Assembly (NCBI RefSeq): GCF_902364945.1
Contig: NZ_CABJFS010000001.1
Coordinates: 186,001-250,000 of the forward strand
Direction: 5' to 3'
From: Collinsella aerofaciens
GTDB lineage: Bacteria > Actinomycetota > Coriobacteriia > Coriobacteriales > Coriobacteriaceae
DNA: 64,000 nt
Shown here: in pieces, positions 41,191 through 49,865 of the stretch
Position numbering within the stretch: position 1 is the stretch's first letter
Layout of the letters: each line of letters opens with the position of its first letter
Program-made: the position numbers and the translations under genes
The notes under the pieces: model-generated
What the model was told of the DNA's origin: nothing
What the model saw: the letters and a program-made list of their open reading frames with translations, nothing else
The model's database searches: none

Positions 41191-41562
41191 TTACGCCTCC
41201 TTTCGAGGAGCAACGACGACGGTGATGTGGGAAGTACGCTTCAGAATGCGAGAAGCGGAACCCTTGGCGCGGGGACGGATGCGCTTAAGCGTCGGACCCT
41301 CGTCAACATAGGCAGCGGCGACAACCAGGTTGTCGGCACGCAGACCGTTGTTGTTCTCGGCGTTCGCAACGGCGGAACGGAGAACCTTCTCGACATCCAC
41401 GGCGACGGCGCGGTCGCAGAAGTGGAGGATGTCGAAGGCCTGAGCGACAGGCTTGCGGCGGATCAGATCGACCACCAGGCGGGCCTTGCTGGGGGAAACA
41501 CGCACGTACTTAGCGACGGCGCGAACCTCGGTGGCCTCAGTTTCAATAGACTTAGTTGCCAT
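41191..41562 (-). CDS. rplV: 50S ribosomal protein L22
   Basis: The 123-residue protein has [20 protein letters not shown] near residue 15 and the tunnel-loop segment [19 protein letters not shown], the site of macrolide-resistance changes in other bacteria; it looks wild type. It lies between rpsS and rpsC. Confidence 0.98.
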   Translation of the reverse strand: MATKSIETEATEVRAVAKYVRVSPSKARLVVDLIRRKPVAQAFDILHFCDRAVAVDVEKVLRSAVANAENNNGLRADNLVVAAAYVDEGPTLKRIRPRAKGSASRILKRTSHITVVVAPRKEA

Positions 41563-41576
41563 TTACGGTTAACCCC

Positions 41577-41837
41577 CTATTTGGCCTTGTGGCCACGGAA
41601 CGTACGAGTCGGCGCGAACTCGCCGAGCTTGTGACCAACCATGGACTCGGTAACATACACGGGCACATGCTTGCGGCCGTCGTGGACGGCGATGGTGTGA
41701 CCAACCATCTCGGGGAAGATGGTGGACGCGCGGGACCAGGTCTTCACGACGTCCTTCTTGCCAGCCTCGTTCATCGCGGTGATACGCGAGAGAAGGCGAG
41801 TCTCCACGAACGGGCCCTTTTTGAGACTTCTGCTCAT
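41577..41837 (-). CDS. rpsS: 30S ribosomal protein S19
   Basis: The 86-residue protein begins [18 protein letters not shown] and ends with the [19 protein letters not shown] segment of S19. It binds 16S rRNA in the head of the small subunit. It lies 32 bp after rplB. Confidence 0.98.
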   Translation of the reverse strand: MSRSLKKGPFVETRLLSRITAMNEAGKKDVVKTWSRASTIFPEMVGHTIAVHDGRKHVPVYVTESMVGHKLGEFAPTRTFRGHKAK

Positions 41838-41869
41838 AAGTGCTTTCTCCTAAAACTCGGTATCCGAAA

Positions 41870-42700
41870 TTACTTCTTACGGCGACGAATGATGTGCTGG
41901 TTCGAGACCTTCTTCTTCTTGCGCGTACGAAGGCCCTTCGTCGGCTTACCCCAGGGGGTAACAGAGGGACGACCAGAGGTGTGGTTCTTGCCCTCGCCAC
42001 CGCCGTGCGGGTGGTCGACAGGGTTCATGACGGTACCGCGGACGGTCGGGCGCACGTTCATGTGACGCTTACGGCCGGCCTTGCCGATGACGATGTTGGC
42101 GTGATCGGCGTTGCCGACCTCACCGACGGTGGCGCGGCAGGTAACGAGGATGCGGCGCATCTCGGAGGAAGGCATACGGACGATAGCGTACTTGCCCTCC
42201 TTACCCATCAGCTGGCAGGAATTACCGGCGGAACGGGCGATAGCAGCGCCCTTGCCCGGCTGGAACTCGACGGCGTGGATGAGCGTACCGACGGGGATGT
42301 CGGCGAGGGGCAGAGCGTTGCCCGGCTTGATGTCGGCGTCAGAACCGGACATGATGGTCTGACCGACCTCGAGGCCCTTGGGGGCCAGGATGTAGCGCTT
42401 CTCACCGTCAGCGTAGTGCAGCAGAGCGATGCGAGCGGAACGGTTCGGATCGTACTCGATCGTGGCAACCTTGGCGGGCACGCCGTCCTTGTTGCGCTTG
42501 AAGTCGATCACGCGGTAACGACGCTTCACGCCGCCGCCCTGGTGGCGGGTGGTGATGCGGCCGTTGTTGTTACGACCGGCCTTCTTGGGCAGGGGCTCGA
42601 GAAGAGACTTCTCGGGCTTGGTGCAGGTGATCTCGGAGAAATCGGAGATCGTCTGCCAACGCCTACCAGCGGAGGTCGGCTTAAGGTGCTTTACAGCCAT
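41870..42700 (-). CDS. rplB: 50S ribosomal protein L2
   Basis: The 276-residue protein begins [20 protein letters not shown] and has [20 protein letters not shown] near residue 30 and the C-terminal [20 protein letters not shown] loop that reaches the peptidyl transferase centre. The ATG at 42700 has an AAAGGG site; an open frame extends to 42775 but is not conserved-like. A 179-bp gap upstream suggests an additional promoter or control element. Confidence 0.98.
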   Translation of the reverse strand: MAVKHLKPTSAGRRWQTISDFSEITCTKPEKSLLEPLPKKAGRNNNGRITTRHQGGGVKRRYRVIDFKRNKDGVPAKVATIEYDPNRSARIALLHYADGEKRYILAPKGLEVGQTIMSGSDADIKPGNALPLADIPVGTLIHAVEFQPGKGAAIARSAGNSCQLMGKEGKYAIVRMPSSEMRRILVTCRATVGEVGNADHANIVIGKAGRKRHMNVRPTVRGTVMNPVDHPHGGGEGKNHTSGRPSVTPWGKPTKGLRTRKKKKVSNQHIIRRRKK

Positions 42701-42780
42701 TACAATCCCTTTCAATAGGAATCCGTTAGCCATCGCAGACAGGGATTCGAGGTTCTGCCTCGGGTGCGATGACACCGGAC

Positions 42781-42804
42781 GTATACACGGTTCCGGGCGT
42801 GTCC
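42781..42804 (-). promoter_or_regulatory. Shared ribosomal-operon motif upstream of rplB
   Basis: Positions 42785-42804 read ACACGGTTCCGGGCGTGTCC on the plus strand. Nearly the same word lies upstream of rplC (44650-44669) and of rpsL (61926-61945). An adjacent stem (CGGGCGT with ACGCCCG, 42793-42818) could make it an RNA element. It may mark a secondary promoter or a regulator site inside the L3 operon. Confidence 0.45.
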
Positions 42805-42879
42805 ATTTTATACGCCCGAAACCTTGAGCTCTCGCCTCCCCTATTTGGGAGGCATGAGCTCACTCAACAGCAGCGAGTC

Positions 42880-43167
42880 TTAGGCCTGGTTGCCAAAGAC
42901 CTCGATGGTGTCGCCCTCGGCCAGCGTGACGATGGCCTTCTTCCAAGAACGGGTCTTGCCGGCGACATAGCGCACGCGCTTGGTCTTGGGCTTGACCGTC
43001 AGGGTGTTCACGCGAACGACCTTGACGCCGAAGATCTCCTCGACAGCGTCCTTGATCTGATACTTGTTAGCATCCTTGGCGACCTCGAACGTGTACTTGT
43101 TCAGCTCCATGCCGGAGAAGGAACGCTCGGACACGATCGGACGGATGATGATCTCGTGGGCGGTCAT
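42880..43167 (-). CDS. rplW: 50S ribosomal protein L23
   Basis: The 95-residue protein begins MTAHEIIIRPIVSERSFSGM and has VEEIFGVKVVRVNTLTVKPK near residue 42. L23 docks trigger factor and SRP at the exit tunnel. Its start directly follows the rplD stop. Confidence 0.98.
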   Translation of the reverse strand: MTAHEIIIRPIVSERSFSGMELNKYTFEVAKDANKYQIKDAVEEIFGVKVVRVNTLTVKPKTKRVRYVAGKTRSWKKAIVTLAEGDTIEVFGNQA

Positions 43168-43794
43168 TTATGCAAGCACCTCCCCGAAGTGAGCGGCGAT
43201 GTCGGCGGGCATCAGCACAGCGTTGTTGTTGACGAGATCGTAGGTGTTGGCCTCGTCGGCAGTGATGATGAACGTCTTGGGAATGTTGCGGAACGACAGG
43301 TAGGCGTTGACGTCCTCATCGCGAACGATGATGGTCAGACGCTTGCCCTCAAGGCCGAGAGCCTTGAGCATGGCGACGGCAGCCTTGGTGGAAGGCTTCT
43401 CGAAGCCGTAGTCGTCGACGAGCACGAGCTCGCCATCGGCCAGCTTGGCGGACAGCGCGGAGCGCATAGCCAGCTTGACCTCCTTGTTGTTCATACGCTT
43501 AGCGTAGGAACGGGGCTTGGGGGCGAAGACAACGCCACCGTGACGCCACTGGGCAGCACGGATGGAACCCTGGCGGGCACGGCCGGTGCCCTTCTGACGC
43601 CAAGGCTTCTTGCCGCCACCGGAAACCTCAGAGCGACCCTTAGCAGACTGGGTGCCCTGACGCCAAGAGGCCATCTGGCACTTGACGATGTGGTGCATAA
43701 CGTGGATGTTCGGCTCGATGCCGTACACCTCAGCGGCGAGCTCGGCCTCGGCGACCTTCTTGCCCTCGCTGTTCTTTACTTCAAACTTTGCCAT
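43168..43794 (-). CDS. rplD: 50S ribosomal protein L4
   Basis: The 208-residue protein has the extended loop KGRSEVSGGGKKPWRQKGTG near residue 52, which reaches the tunnel, and a globular Rossmann-like domain. In E. coli L4 also represses this operon; whether the long leader here does so is unknown. Confidence 0.98.
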   Translation of the reverse strand: MAKFEVKNSEGKKVAEAELAAEVYGIEPNIHVMHHIVKCQMASWRQGTQSAKGRSEVSGGGKKPWRQKGTGRARQGSIRAAQWRHGGVVFAPKPRSYAKRMNNKEVKLAMRSALSAKLADGELVLVDDYGFEKPSTKAAVAMLKALGLEGKRLTIIVRDEDVNAYLSFRNIPKTFIITADEANTYDLVNNNAVLMPADIAAHFGEVLA

Positions 43795-43840
43795 TTAAGT
43801 GTTCTCCTTGGTATGACGCTGGGCTAAATGGGCTGGGCCC

Positions 43841-44452
43841 TTAGGCCATACGGATGGCGACGAGACCATTCTTGGCACCCGGGACAGCGCCCTTGACCAA
43901 GATGAGGTTCTGCTCGGCATCGATGCGGACAACGGAAAGGTTCTTGACGGTAACGCGCTCGTTACCCATGTGACCGGCCATCTTGACGCCCTTGAGGACG
44001 CGCGCAGGATAGGCGCACTGACCGATAGAACCGGGGTGACGCTGGAAGTGAGAACCATGCGTCATAGGACCGCGGCGCTGACCCCAGCGCTTGATGCGAC
44101 CCTGGAAGCCCTTACCCTTGGAGGTACCGATGACGTCGACCTTCTCGACATCAGCGAAATCAGCGACGGTGACGACCTCGCCGACCTTGTGCTCCTCGCC
44201 GTTCTCGACGCGGACCTCACGAAGGAAGCGGACAGGCTCGACGCCAGCCTTGGCGAAGTGACCAGCCATGGGCTTGTTCACGTTCTTGGCCTTGATGTCG
44301 CCGAAACCGATCTGGACGGCGTCATAGCCGTCGGTTGCCTGAGTTTTAACCTGCGAGACAGCGCAGGGGCCAGCCTGGATGACCGTGACGGGAACGACGT
44401 TATCGTCCTCGTCCCAAACCTGGGTCATGCCAATCTTGCGGCCGAGAATCAT
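43841..44452 (-). CDS. rplC: 50S ribosomal protein L3
   Basis: The 203-residue protein begins [20 protein letters not shown] and has the L3 signature [20 protein letters not shown] near residue 110. ATG at 44452 matches the family N-terminus, but a TTG three codons upstream (44461) is also possible; neither has a strong ribosome site. Unusually, rplC is the first gene here: rpsJ (S10), which normally precedes it, is in the str operon at 58386. Confidence 0.96.
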   Translation of the reverse strand: MILGRKIGMTQVWDEDDNVVPVTVIQAGPCAVSQVKTQATDGYDAVQIGFGDIKAKNVNKPMAGHFAKAGVEPVRFLREVRVENGEEHKVGEVVTVADFADVEKVDVIGTSKGKGFQGRIKRWGQRRGPMTHGSHFQRHPGSIGQCAYPARVLKGVKMAGHMGNERVTVKNLSVVRIDAEQNLILVKGAVPGAKNGLVAIRMA

Positions 44453-44461
44453 GCTGATCAA

Positions 44462-44720
44462 GATATGATCCCAACTCTCGCGTGGTCTTGGGACAATGCG
44501 TACACCACCGAGCGTACGCCCCTAGAGGACCACTACTTACACGACGTGCTCCCCAGCCTTGTATTTCGCCCGGACTACCTGACAACCCTATTAAGCAGGC
44601 ATTTTGTCCAGCCAGAATACTCCCCTGGTTACACACAGCTGTTTAGTATACACGGCTGCGGGCGTATCCATCGAGATTCATATTTCACTCACATTGTTTA
44701 CGCAGGTAAAGTGCGTGGCA
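44462..44720 (-). promoter_or_regulatory. Long leader/promoter region of the L3 operon
   Basis: About 260 bp separate rplC from the palindromic element. A TATACT -10-like word lies at 44645-44650 on the minus strand next to the shared motif (44650-44669, plus strand ACACGGCTGCGGGCGTATCC). An alternative pair is TTGTCA with TACAAG about 16 bp apart near 44562-44588. A leader this long could hold an L4-type autoregulatory structure, not resolved here. Confidence 0.4.
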
Positions 44721-44885
44721 CGTTCCCAGTGTGCGGCGGAGGGGGCGGGCCTGAGACATATTAAGGTTGCTGCTCTACAGTCCTGCTCACGACGGAGAGC
44801 ACATTAAGTGCTCTCCTGTTCGTGCGGAACTCGCGACAACCTTAATATGTCTCAGGCCCGCCCCCTCCGCCGCACACTGGGAACG
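44721..44885 (+). repeat. Palindromic structured element, copy B
   Basis: Perfect 49-nt arms (44721-44769 and 44837-44885) enclose a 67-nt core beginning CTGCTCTACAGTCCTGCTCA and ending CGTGCGGAACTCGCGA. The inner stem GGAGAGCAC (44794-44802) with 44808-44816 caps the loop ATTAA. Arms bear no resemblance to those of copies A or C. It lies between the histidine phosphatase gene and the L3 operon leader, both on the minus strand. Confidence 0.88.
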
Positions 44886-44920
44886 CCACGTTGATGTCTG
44901 CTTAACTCTGCTCGTTCAGG

Positions 44921-45541
44921 CTAATGACTTTGTTGGGGGTCCACAATTTGCTGCAAGGTGAACTTGCATTGGGGCGCATCGTCCTCTTCTCGCGCATCAT
45001 CAAAATCGAAAATCATGATGGCGCAGTTGGGGAGTTTTGCTGGGAGCTCGAAGCCTTCTGGGGCTGCAGCCTTGATGAATTGGCGGCTAGCGCTGCCGTG
45101 GCTTACTGCTAGAAGGGTTCCGATACCATCGATGCCCATGAGATTGGTGAGGGTGTCTACCATGCGCTCTTGCAGGGCATGACTTCCTTCTCCTCCAAAG
45201 GGGACCAAGTCCTCGCCTGGATCCCAGACGTCGGTGGGCAGGGCGTCGTGGGGGCCTTCTTCGAAGGTGCCGTAGCTGCGCTCAATGATGCCTTCGCAGG
45301 GCTCGACTTCTGCATCAAGGCCGAGGAGTTCGGTTGCGACGAGACTTGCCGTGTCCATGGCTCGGCCTAGGGGCGAAGAGACTACTTTGTCGGGGACAAC
45401 GTCGTGGTCCTTGAGCCATGCGGCTGCCATTCCCGCTTGTTTGCGGCCCAGGTCGGTCAACGGAGAATCGCAGCGGCCCTGGACCAGCTTTTTGACGTTG
45501 AACTCCGTCTGACCGTGGCGGAGTAGATACAGCTTCTTCAT
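44921..45541 (-). CDS. Histidine phosphatase superfamily (phosphoglycerate mutase-like) protein
   Basis: The 206-residue protein begins MKKLYLLRHGQTEFNVKKLV, with the catalytic histidine in RHGQT, then VSSPLGRAMDTA near residue 54, the acid/base glutamate region RSYGTFEEG near 88 and AVSHGSASRQ near 145. It is probably a small-molecule phosphatase rather than a true glycolytic mutase, judging from its short C-terminus. The ATG follows GAAGGGGAG. It is transcribed with or after the cation transporter 39 bp upstream. Confidence 0.88.
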   Translation of the reverse strand: MKKLYLLRHGQTEFNVKKLVQGRCDSPLTDLGRKQAGMAAAWLKDHDVVPDKVVSSPLGRAMDTASLVATELLGLDAEVEPCEGIIERSYGTFEEGPHDALPTDVWDPGEDLVPFGGEGSHALQERMVDTLTNLMGIDGIGTLLAVSHGSASRQFIKAAAPEGFELPAKLPNCAIMIFDFDDAREEDDAPQCKFTLQQIVDPQQSH

Positions 45542-45580
45542 GCTCTCCCCTTCTGCATAACCTGCTTTGCCGGCACAGCC

Positions 45581-46735
45581 TTACTCGTGGGTATGCCCTA
45601 CGTAGTCTTCGTCGATCGTAATCTTGGCAATCGACTTGGGATATTCCGATTCGACCCGTTGTGCCAGCGCGTGCTTTACGTCTTCGGCACTCATCTGCAG
45701 ATCCGAGGGACGCACGCAGTCAAAGATCACGTTGGTGTGCGTAGGACCCGGCACACAGCGTAGGTCATGAATCGAAAGGCGGCTATCGATCTCTTGAGCC
45801 ATAGCGTTGATGCGCAAGCGCATGCTCGCCACCTTGGGATCGTCGGTCACGATGGGGTCGTAATGGAGCGTGACAATCATGCCGTCTTCGTCCCTAAACG
45901 ACTGCTCGATGTTATCGAGCGTGTCGTGACTTTCTAGCGGGCTGGCCTCGGCTGCCATCTCGGCGTGTGCGCTTGCGAACTTCCTGCCCGGGCCGTAGTC
46001 GTGAACCATCAGATCGTGAACGCCCAAAACGCCGGGGTAGCTCATGATCTTGTCTCGAATATGCTTGACCAGCTTAGGATCGGGCGTCTGGCCCAAAAGC
46101 GGGCTCACCGTATCCTGGATGAGTTCAAAGCCGCTCCAGCCAATATAGGCACCAACGGCAAGGCCGACCCAAGCGTCAAGGTTGATGCCCGTCACCTGCG
46201 AAACAATTGCGCACGCCAGTACGGCGCCCGTGGCAAGAACATCGTTCTTGGAATCCTGCGCGGTCGCACGCAGCGTCTCGGACTCAATGCGATCGCCGAG
46301 CTTTTGGTTGAGGGCCGCCATCCAGAGCTTTACGATAATCGAAAGCACGAGAACTGCCACCAGGGCAAGCGAGAACTCGACAGGTTCGGGGTGGATGACG
46401 CGCTCGACCGAGGACTTCACCAGCTCAACGCCAATCAGCAGCACGAGTGCCGCCACGACCAGACCCGAGAGATACTCGTAGCGACCGTGGCCGTAAGGAT
46501 GCTCGGGGTCGGCCGGCTTGCTCGCCAGCTTAAAGCCCAGCACGCTCACGATATTCGAGCTGGCATCGGACAGGTTGTTCATAGCATCCGCCACAATCGA
46601 AACCGATCCCGAAACCACACCAATGGCACCCTTTGCAGCACAAAGCGCCACATTGGCGACAATACACACCATGCCCGCTAACGTGCCCACACGTGCACGA
46701 TCGCCCTGCGCGCGCTTAACAATCCACTCGACCAT
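45581..46735 (-). CDS. Cation diffusion facilitator family metal transporter
   Basis: CDF proteins export divalent metals (Zn, Fe, Mn or Co) by proton antiport. The 384-residue protein has six membrane segments in its N-terminal half, with SIVADAMNNLSDASSN near residue 45 (metal-site DxxxD-like) and HPYGHGRYEYLSG near 78, and a cytoplasmic domain with VHDLMVHDYGPGRKFASAHAEM near 240. The C-terminal domain is longer than in FieF, with an additional 90 residues. I prefer ATG 46735 because GGGGGCGG is 6 bp before it; ATG 46741 overlaps that site. The metal is unassigned. Confidence 0.87.
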   Translation of the reverse strand: MVEWIVKRAQGDRARVGTLAGMVCIVANVALCAAKGAIGVVSGSVSIVADAMNNLSDASSNIVSVLGFKLASKPADPEHPYGHGRYEYLSGLVVAALVLLIGVELVKSSVERVIHPEPVEFSLALVAVLVLSIIVKLWMAALNQKLGDRIESETLRATAQDSKNDVLATGAVLACAIVSQVTGINLDAWVGLAVGAYIGWSGFELIQDTVSPLLGQTPDPKLVKHIRDKIMSYPGVLGVHDLMVHDYGPGRKFASAHAEMAAEASPLESHDTLDNIEQSFRDEDGMIVTLHYDPIVTDDPKVASMRLRINAMAQEIDSRLSIHDLRCVPGPTHTNVIFDCVRPSDLQMSAEDVKHALAQRVESEYPKSIAKITIDEDYVGHTHE

Positions 46736-46811
46736 CTGCATCCGCCCCCACGGTACTACTTATATATCTATTGCTTGACCGGATTGTAGTGTAGCCACTT
46801 TGTCCCCCAGA

Positions 46812-46847
46812 TACAAAAAGGCCGCAGCCCACACGGGCCGCGGCCTT
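46812..46847 (-). terminator. Terminator after the orphan PTS IIC / fatty-acid operon
   Basis: AAGGCCGC and GCGGCCTT (46818-46825 with 46840-46847) form the stem, with GCCC/GGGC inside; the minus strand continues into T5. It is the first clear terminator after accDA on the minus strand. Confidence 0.75.
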
Positions 46848-46885
46848 GGAACACGACAAAGGGATCGTCCTTTTGTCGCACAGGT

Positions 46886-48124
46886 TTATGCGCTTACTTC
46901 AGCAGCGCTCGCCACTGTTTCGGGCGAATCGGCTCCGTCCCCCGTCGCCTGCCCCTTCGCCGGCACCACGCCAAAGCAGTAGCTCAGCGCCGCAGACACC
47001 GCAAATGCCGTGCCGCCGGCAACGCAGCACCACAGCAGGTTCGAGATGCCGCCCGTGGCAAAGCCAATGACCATGAGGACATTCGTCATGCCGATGGTAT
47101 AGGCCGTAACGTGGCCCACGGCCGCAACAAGGCCTCCGACGGCACCACCAATGGCCATGCACGTCAGGCACCTGCCGTATTTAAAGCCGCAACCGTACAG
47201 CGCCGGCTCGCTTACGCCGCCAAGCACGCCCGAGATTGAATAGCCCAGCATGAGCGCCTTCTCGTCCTTATCCGCAACGCGGAGCGACGCGCCAAAGGGC
47301 ATGCCCCAAACGGCGAACGTTGCCATCGTCGCGGCGATCAGGATGCACGAATCCGTTCCCACACTCATAAACTGCGCATAGGCGAGCGATAGGACAACGT
47401 TGCTGACACCCGCGATCTTAAGGAACTCCCAGCCCGCGGCAAGCCCCATGAGCGTGAGCAGCGATACGATGCCACCGGAATTGCCAAGCATAAACATAAG
47501 CTGGCCCAACAGCATGCCCAGATAGCTGCCCGCCGGCGCCGTAATACACAGCGAAACCGGAACCATAACGAGCATGGTCGCAAACGGAACGAACGAAAAC
47601 GCCACGGCCTTAGGGATAACGCGCCGAAAGAAACACTCCACTCGCCAAAGCACGGGTACCGAGATGAGAACCGGAATAACAGTCGTCGTGTAATCGTTGA
47701 CCGGCGCGGGAAGCAGGCCATACACGGAAGTCATCGATGCCCCCATCGTCGATGCGGCATCGACGAGCTTAAGCAGATCGGGCGCAATCAATACGCCGCC
47801 CAGCATCATACCCAGCTGCTCCGAGCAACCGAGCTGGCGGGCGGCCGCCCACCCAAGATAAATGGGCAAAAAGTAGTAGCCGGCGTTATAGAGCCAACTG
47901 TAGAACAGGCGATAGATTTCGGAATCGGCAGACCATAGGCCCAGCATGCCTTCGCCCATAATGACGGCGACGGTGCGGAACAACGCCGCGCAGACAATAA
48001 ACGGCAGCGCCGACATCATGCTTTTGGACAGATAGTCCACCACGGCCATGGCGTTTGATGAGACCGTCGTTGTAAACGAGGTGTTAGAAACTTGTGACAC
48101 AGGAACCCTTTCCCAATGTGACAT
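46886..48124 (-). CDS. Orphan PTS glucose/glucoside-family EIIC membrane protein
   Basis: The 412-residue protein has about ten membrane segments and the EIIC-Glc-type motif GVLGGVSEPALYGCGFKYGR near residue 310. There is no EIIB domain (no cysteine phosphorylation loop) and no EIIA domain, and no partner gene adjoins. ATG 48124 follows AAAGGGACAG; a GTG at 48100 has its own GAAAGGG site and is an alternative. It starts 16 bp after the accDA stop without a terminator between, so it is probably read from the fatty-acid operon. Its sugar or other substrate is unknown. Confidence 0.82.
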   Translation of the reverse strand: MSHWERVPVSQVSNTSFTTTVSSNAMAVVDYLSKSMMSALPFIVCAALFRTVAVIMGEGMLGLWSADSEIYRLFYSWLYNAGYYFLPIYLGWAAARQLGCSEQLGMMLGGVLIAPDLLKLVDAASTMGASMTSVYGLLPAPVNDYTTTVIPVLISVPVLWRVECFFRRVIPKAVAFSFVPFATMLVMVPVSLCITAPAGSYLGMLLGQLMFMLGNSGGIVSLLTLMGLAAGWEFLKIAGVSNVVLSLAYAQFMSVGTDSCILIAATMATFAVWGMPFGASLRVADKDEKALMLGYSISGVLGGVSEPALYGCGFKYGRCLTCMAIGGAVGGLVAAVGHVTAYTIGMTNVLMVIGFATGGISNLLWCCVAGGTAFAVSAALSYCFGVVPAKGQATGDGADSPETVASAAEVSA

Positions 48125-48140
48125 GCGGACTGTCCCTTTG

Positions 48141-49865
48141 TCACATCGTGCGGTACTGACCGATTGCGCGGTACTTTTCGTAGCGGAGGTTTATGAGGGT
48201 CGCGTCATCGAGCCGCCCAAGCGTATCGAAGGCATCAAATGCCGAGGACATGACGGCGCCGGCGATCTCCTCATGCGACAGGCCCCTATCGTCGACAATG
48301 CTGTCGATGATGCCGAGCGCCAACAGATCGGGGGCCGTGAGTTTCAGCGCCTCGGCGGCCTCATTCGCGCGCTCGGTATCCTTCCACAGGATCGACGCAC
48401 AGGCCTCGGGGCTCACGACCGAATAGGCCGAGCTCGAGAGCATCAGGATGCGGTCGGCCACGGACAGCGCCAGCGCGCCACCAGAGCCGCCTTCACCCGT
48501 CACCACCGAGACAATCGGTGTCTTAAGGCCGCTCATCTCCATGAGATTCTGGGCAATCGCCTCGCCCTGGCCGCGCTCCTCGGCACCGATACCGCAAAAC
48601 GCGCCCGAAGTATCGACCAGGCACAGAACCGGTCGACCAAACTTTTCGGCCTGGCGCATAAGGCGACGCGCTTTGCGGTAGCCCTCGGGATGCGCCATGC
48701 CAAAGTTGCGGCGCATACGCTCTTTGGTCGTGGTGCCGCGCTCAATGGCGATGACCGTTACGGGGCGTCCATCTTTCCAGCCAATGCCAGCCACCACAGC
48801 GGCGTCGTCGCCAAAGTAACGGTCGCCGTGCAGCTCCACAAATCCATCCAGGCCCAGCGAGATCATCTCACCCGCCGTGGCGCGATCTGCCGAGCGGGTC
48901 TGCTTGACAATCTCGAGCGCGGTTTTTGGTGCGGGCGAGCGCTTAAACAAGTGTCCCAGCTTTTTGCCGCGGCGACCCGTATGCACGATTTCATGCGGTG
49001 CCCCCAGGCCGGGCGCGCGCCCTTCATGCAGCGCCAGCAGCTCGCCTACCGTGAGCGCAATCTCGCCACGCGGAACAACGGCATCGCAAAAGCCGTGCTC
49101 CAGCAAAAACTCGGAGCGCTGGAATCCCTTGGGCAGGCGCTTGTGCATGTTCTGCTCGATCACGCGCGGGCCGGCAAATGCCGTCAGGGCATCGGGCTCG
49201 GCCAGGATAATGTCGCCCTCCATGGCAAAGCTCGCGGTTACGCCTCCGGTCGTGGGGTCGGTGAGCACCGTGATATACAGGCCGCCCGCCTCGCTGTGGC
49301 GCCTAACCGCCGCAGAAATCTTGGCCATCTGCATAAGCGAGGTCACGCCCTCTTGCATGCGCGCACCGCCCGAAACGGTAAAGCCGACAACTGGCAATCC
49401 CAGCTCGGTCGCACGCTCAAATGCGCGACAGATCTTCTCGCCCACCACAGAACCCATCGAGCCCATCATAAAGTTAGCGTCCATAAAGAAGAGCGCGGTA
49501 TCGCAACCGCAGATTTTGCCCCTGCCGCACACAACGGCATCGCGCTCGCCCGAACGCTCGCTCACGCCCTTGAGCTTATCGGCATAGCCGGGAAACGAGA
49601 GGAAGTCCTCCGACGCCAGATTGGCATCCCATTCCTCAAACGTGCCCTCGTCGACCGTCATGCGCATGCGCGCGCGACCGCTCACGCGAAAGTGTTTGCC
49701 GCAACGAGGGCAGACCTCGAGGTTGTCGTGTAGGCGTGCCTCATCGATCACACGGCGGCACTCCGGGCACTTGATAAACACGTGGCGCGCGGGAAACTCG
49801 GCGCACGACTCGGTTATCGGCCCCTCAAGGACATTGACCGTCTTCGCTTTTCTATTCATCAGCAT
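48141..49865 (-). CDS. accDA: Fused acetyl-CoA carboxylase carboxyltransferase beta-alpha (AccDA)
   Basis: The carboxyltransferase moves CO2 from biotin to acetyl-CoA, making malonyl-CoA. The 574-residue protein joins AccD (residues 1 to about 285: zinc ribbon CPECRRV and CPRCGKH near 33-53, then GGARMQEGVTSLMQMAK) to AccA (about 300-574: DRATAGEMISLGLDGFVELH, then GEGGSGGALALSVADRI). In E. coli these are separate subunits. The start overlaps the accC stop by 14 bp (ATG 49865) or 8 bp (ATG 49859). Zinc cysteines and both oxyanion-hole glycine regions are intact. Confidence 0.94.
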   Translation of the reverse strand: MLMNRKAKTVNVLEGPITESCAEFPARHVFIKCPECRRVIDEARLHDNLEVCPRCGKHFRVSGRARMRMTVDEGTFEEWDANLASEDFLSFPGYADKLKGVSERSGERDAVVCGRGKICGCDTALFFMDANFMMGSMGSVVGEKICRAFERATELGLPVVGFTVSGGARMQEGVTSLMQMAKISAAVRRHSEAGGLYITVLTDPTTGGVTASFAMEGDIILAEPDALTAFAGPRVIEQNMHKRLPKGFQRSEFLLEHGFCDAVVPRGEIALTVGELLALHEGRAPGLGAPHEIVHTGRRGKKLGHLFKRSPAPKTALEIVKQTRSADRATAGEMISLGLDGFVELHGDRYFGDDAAVVAGIGWKDGRPVTVIAIERGTTTKERMRRNFGMAHPEGYRKARRLMRQAEKFGRPVLCLVDTSGAFCGIGAEERGQGEAIAQNLMEMSGLKTPIVSVVTGEGGSGGALALSVADRILMLSSSAYSVVSPEACASILWKDTERANEAAEALKLTAPDLLALGIIDSIVDDRGLSHEEIAGAVMSSAFDAFDTLGRLDDATLINLRYEKYRAIGQYRTM

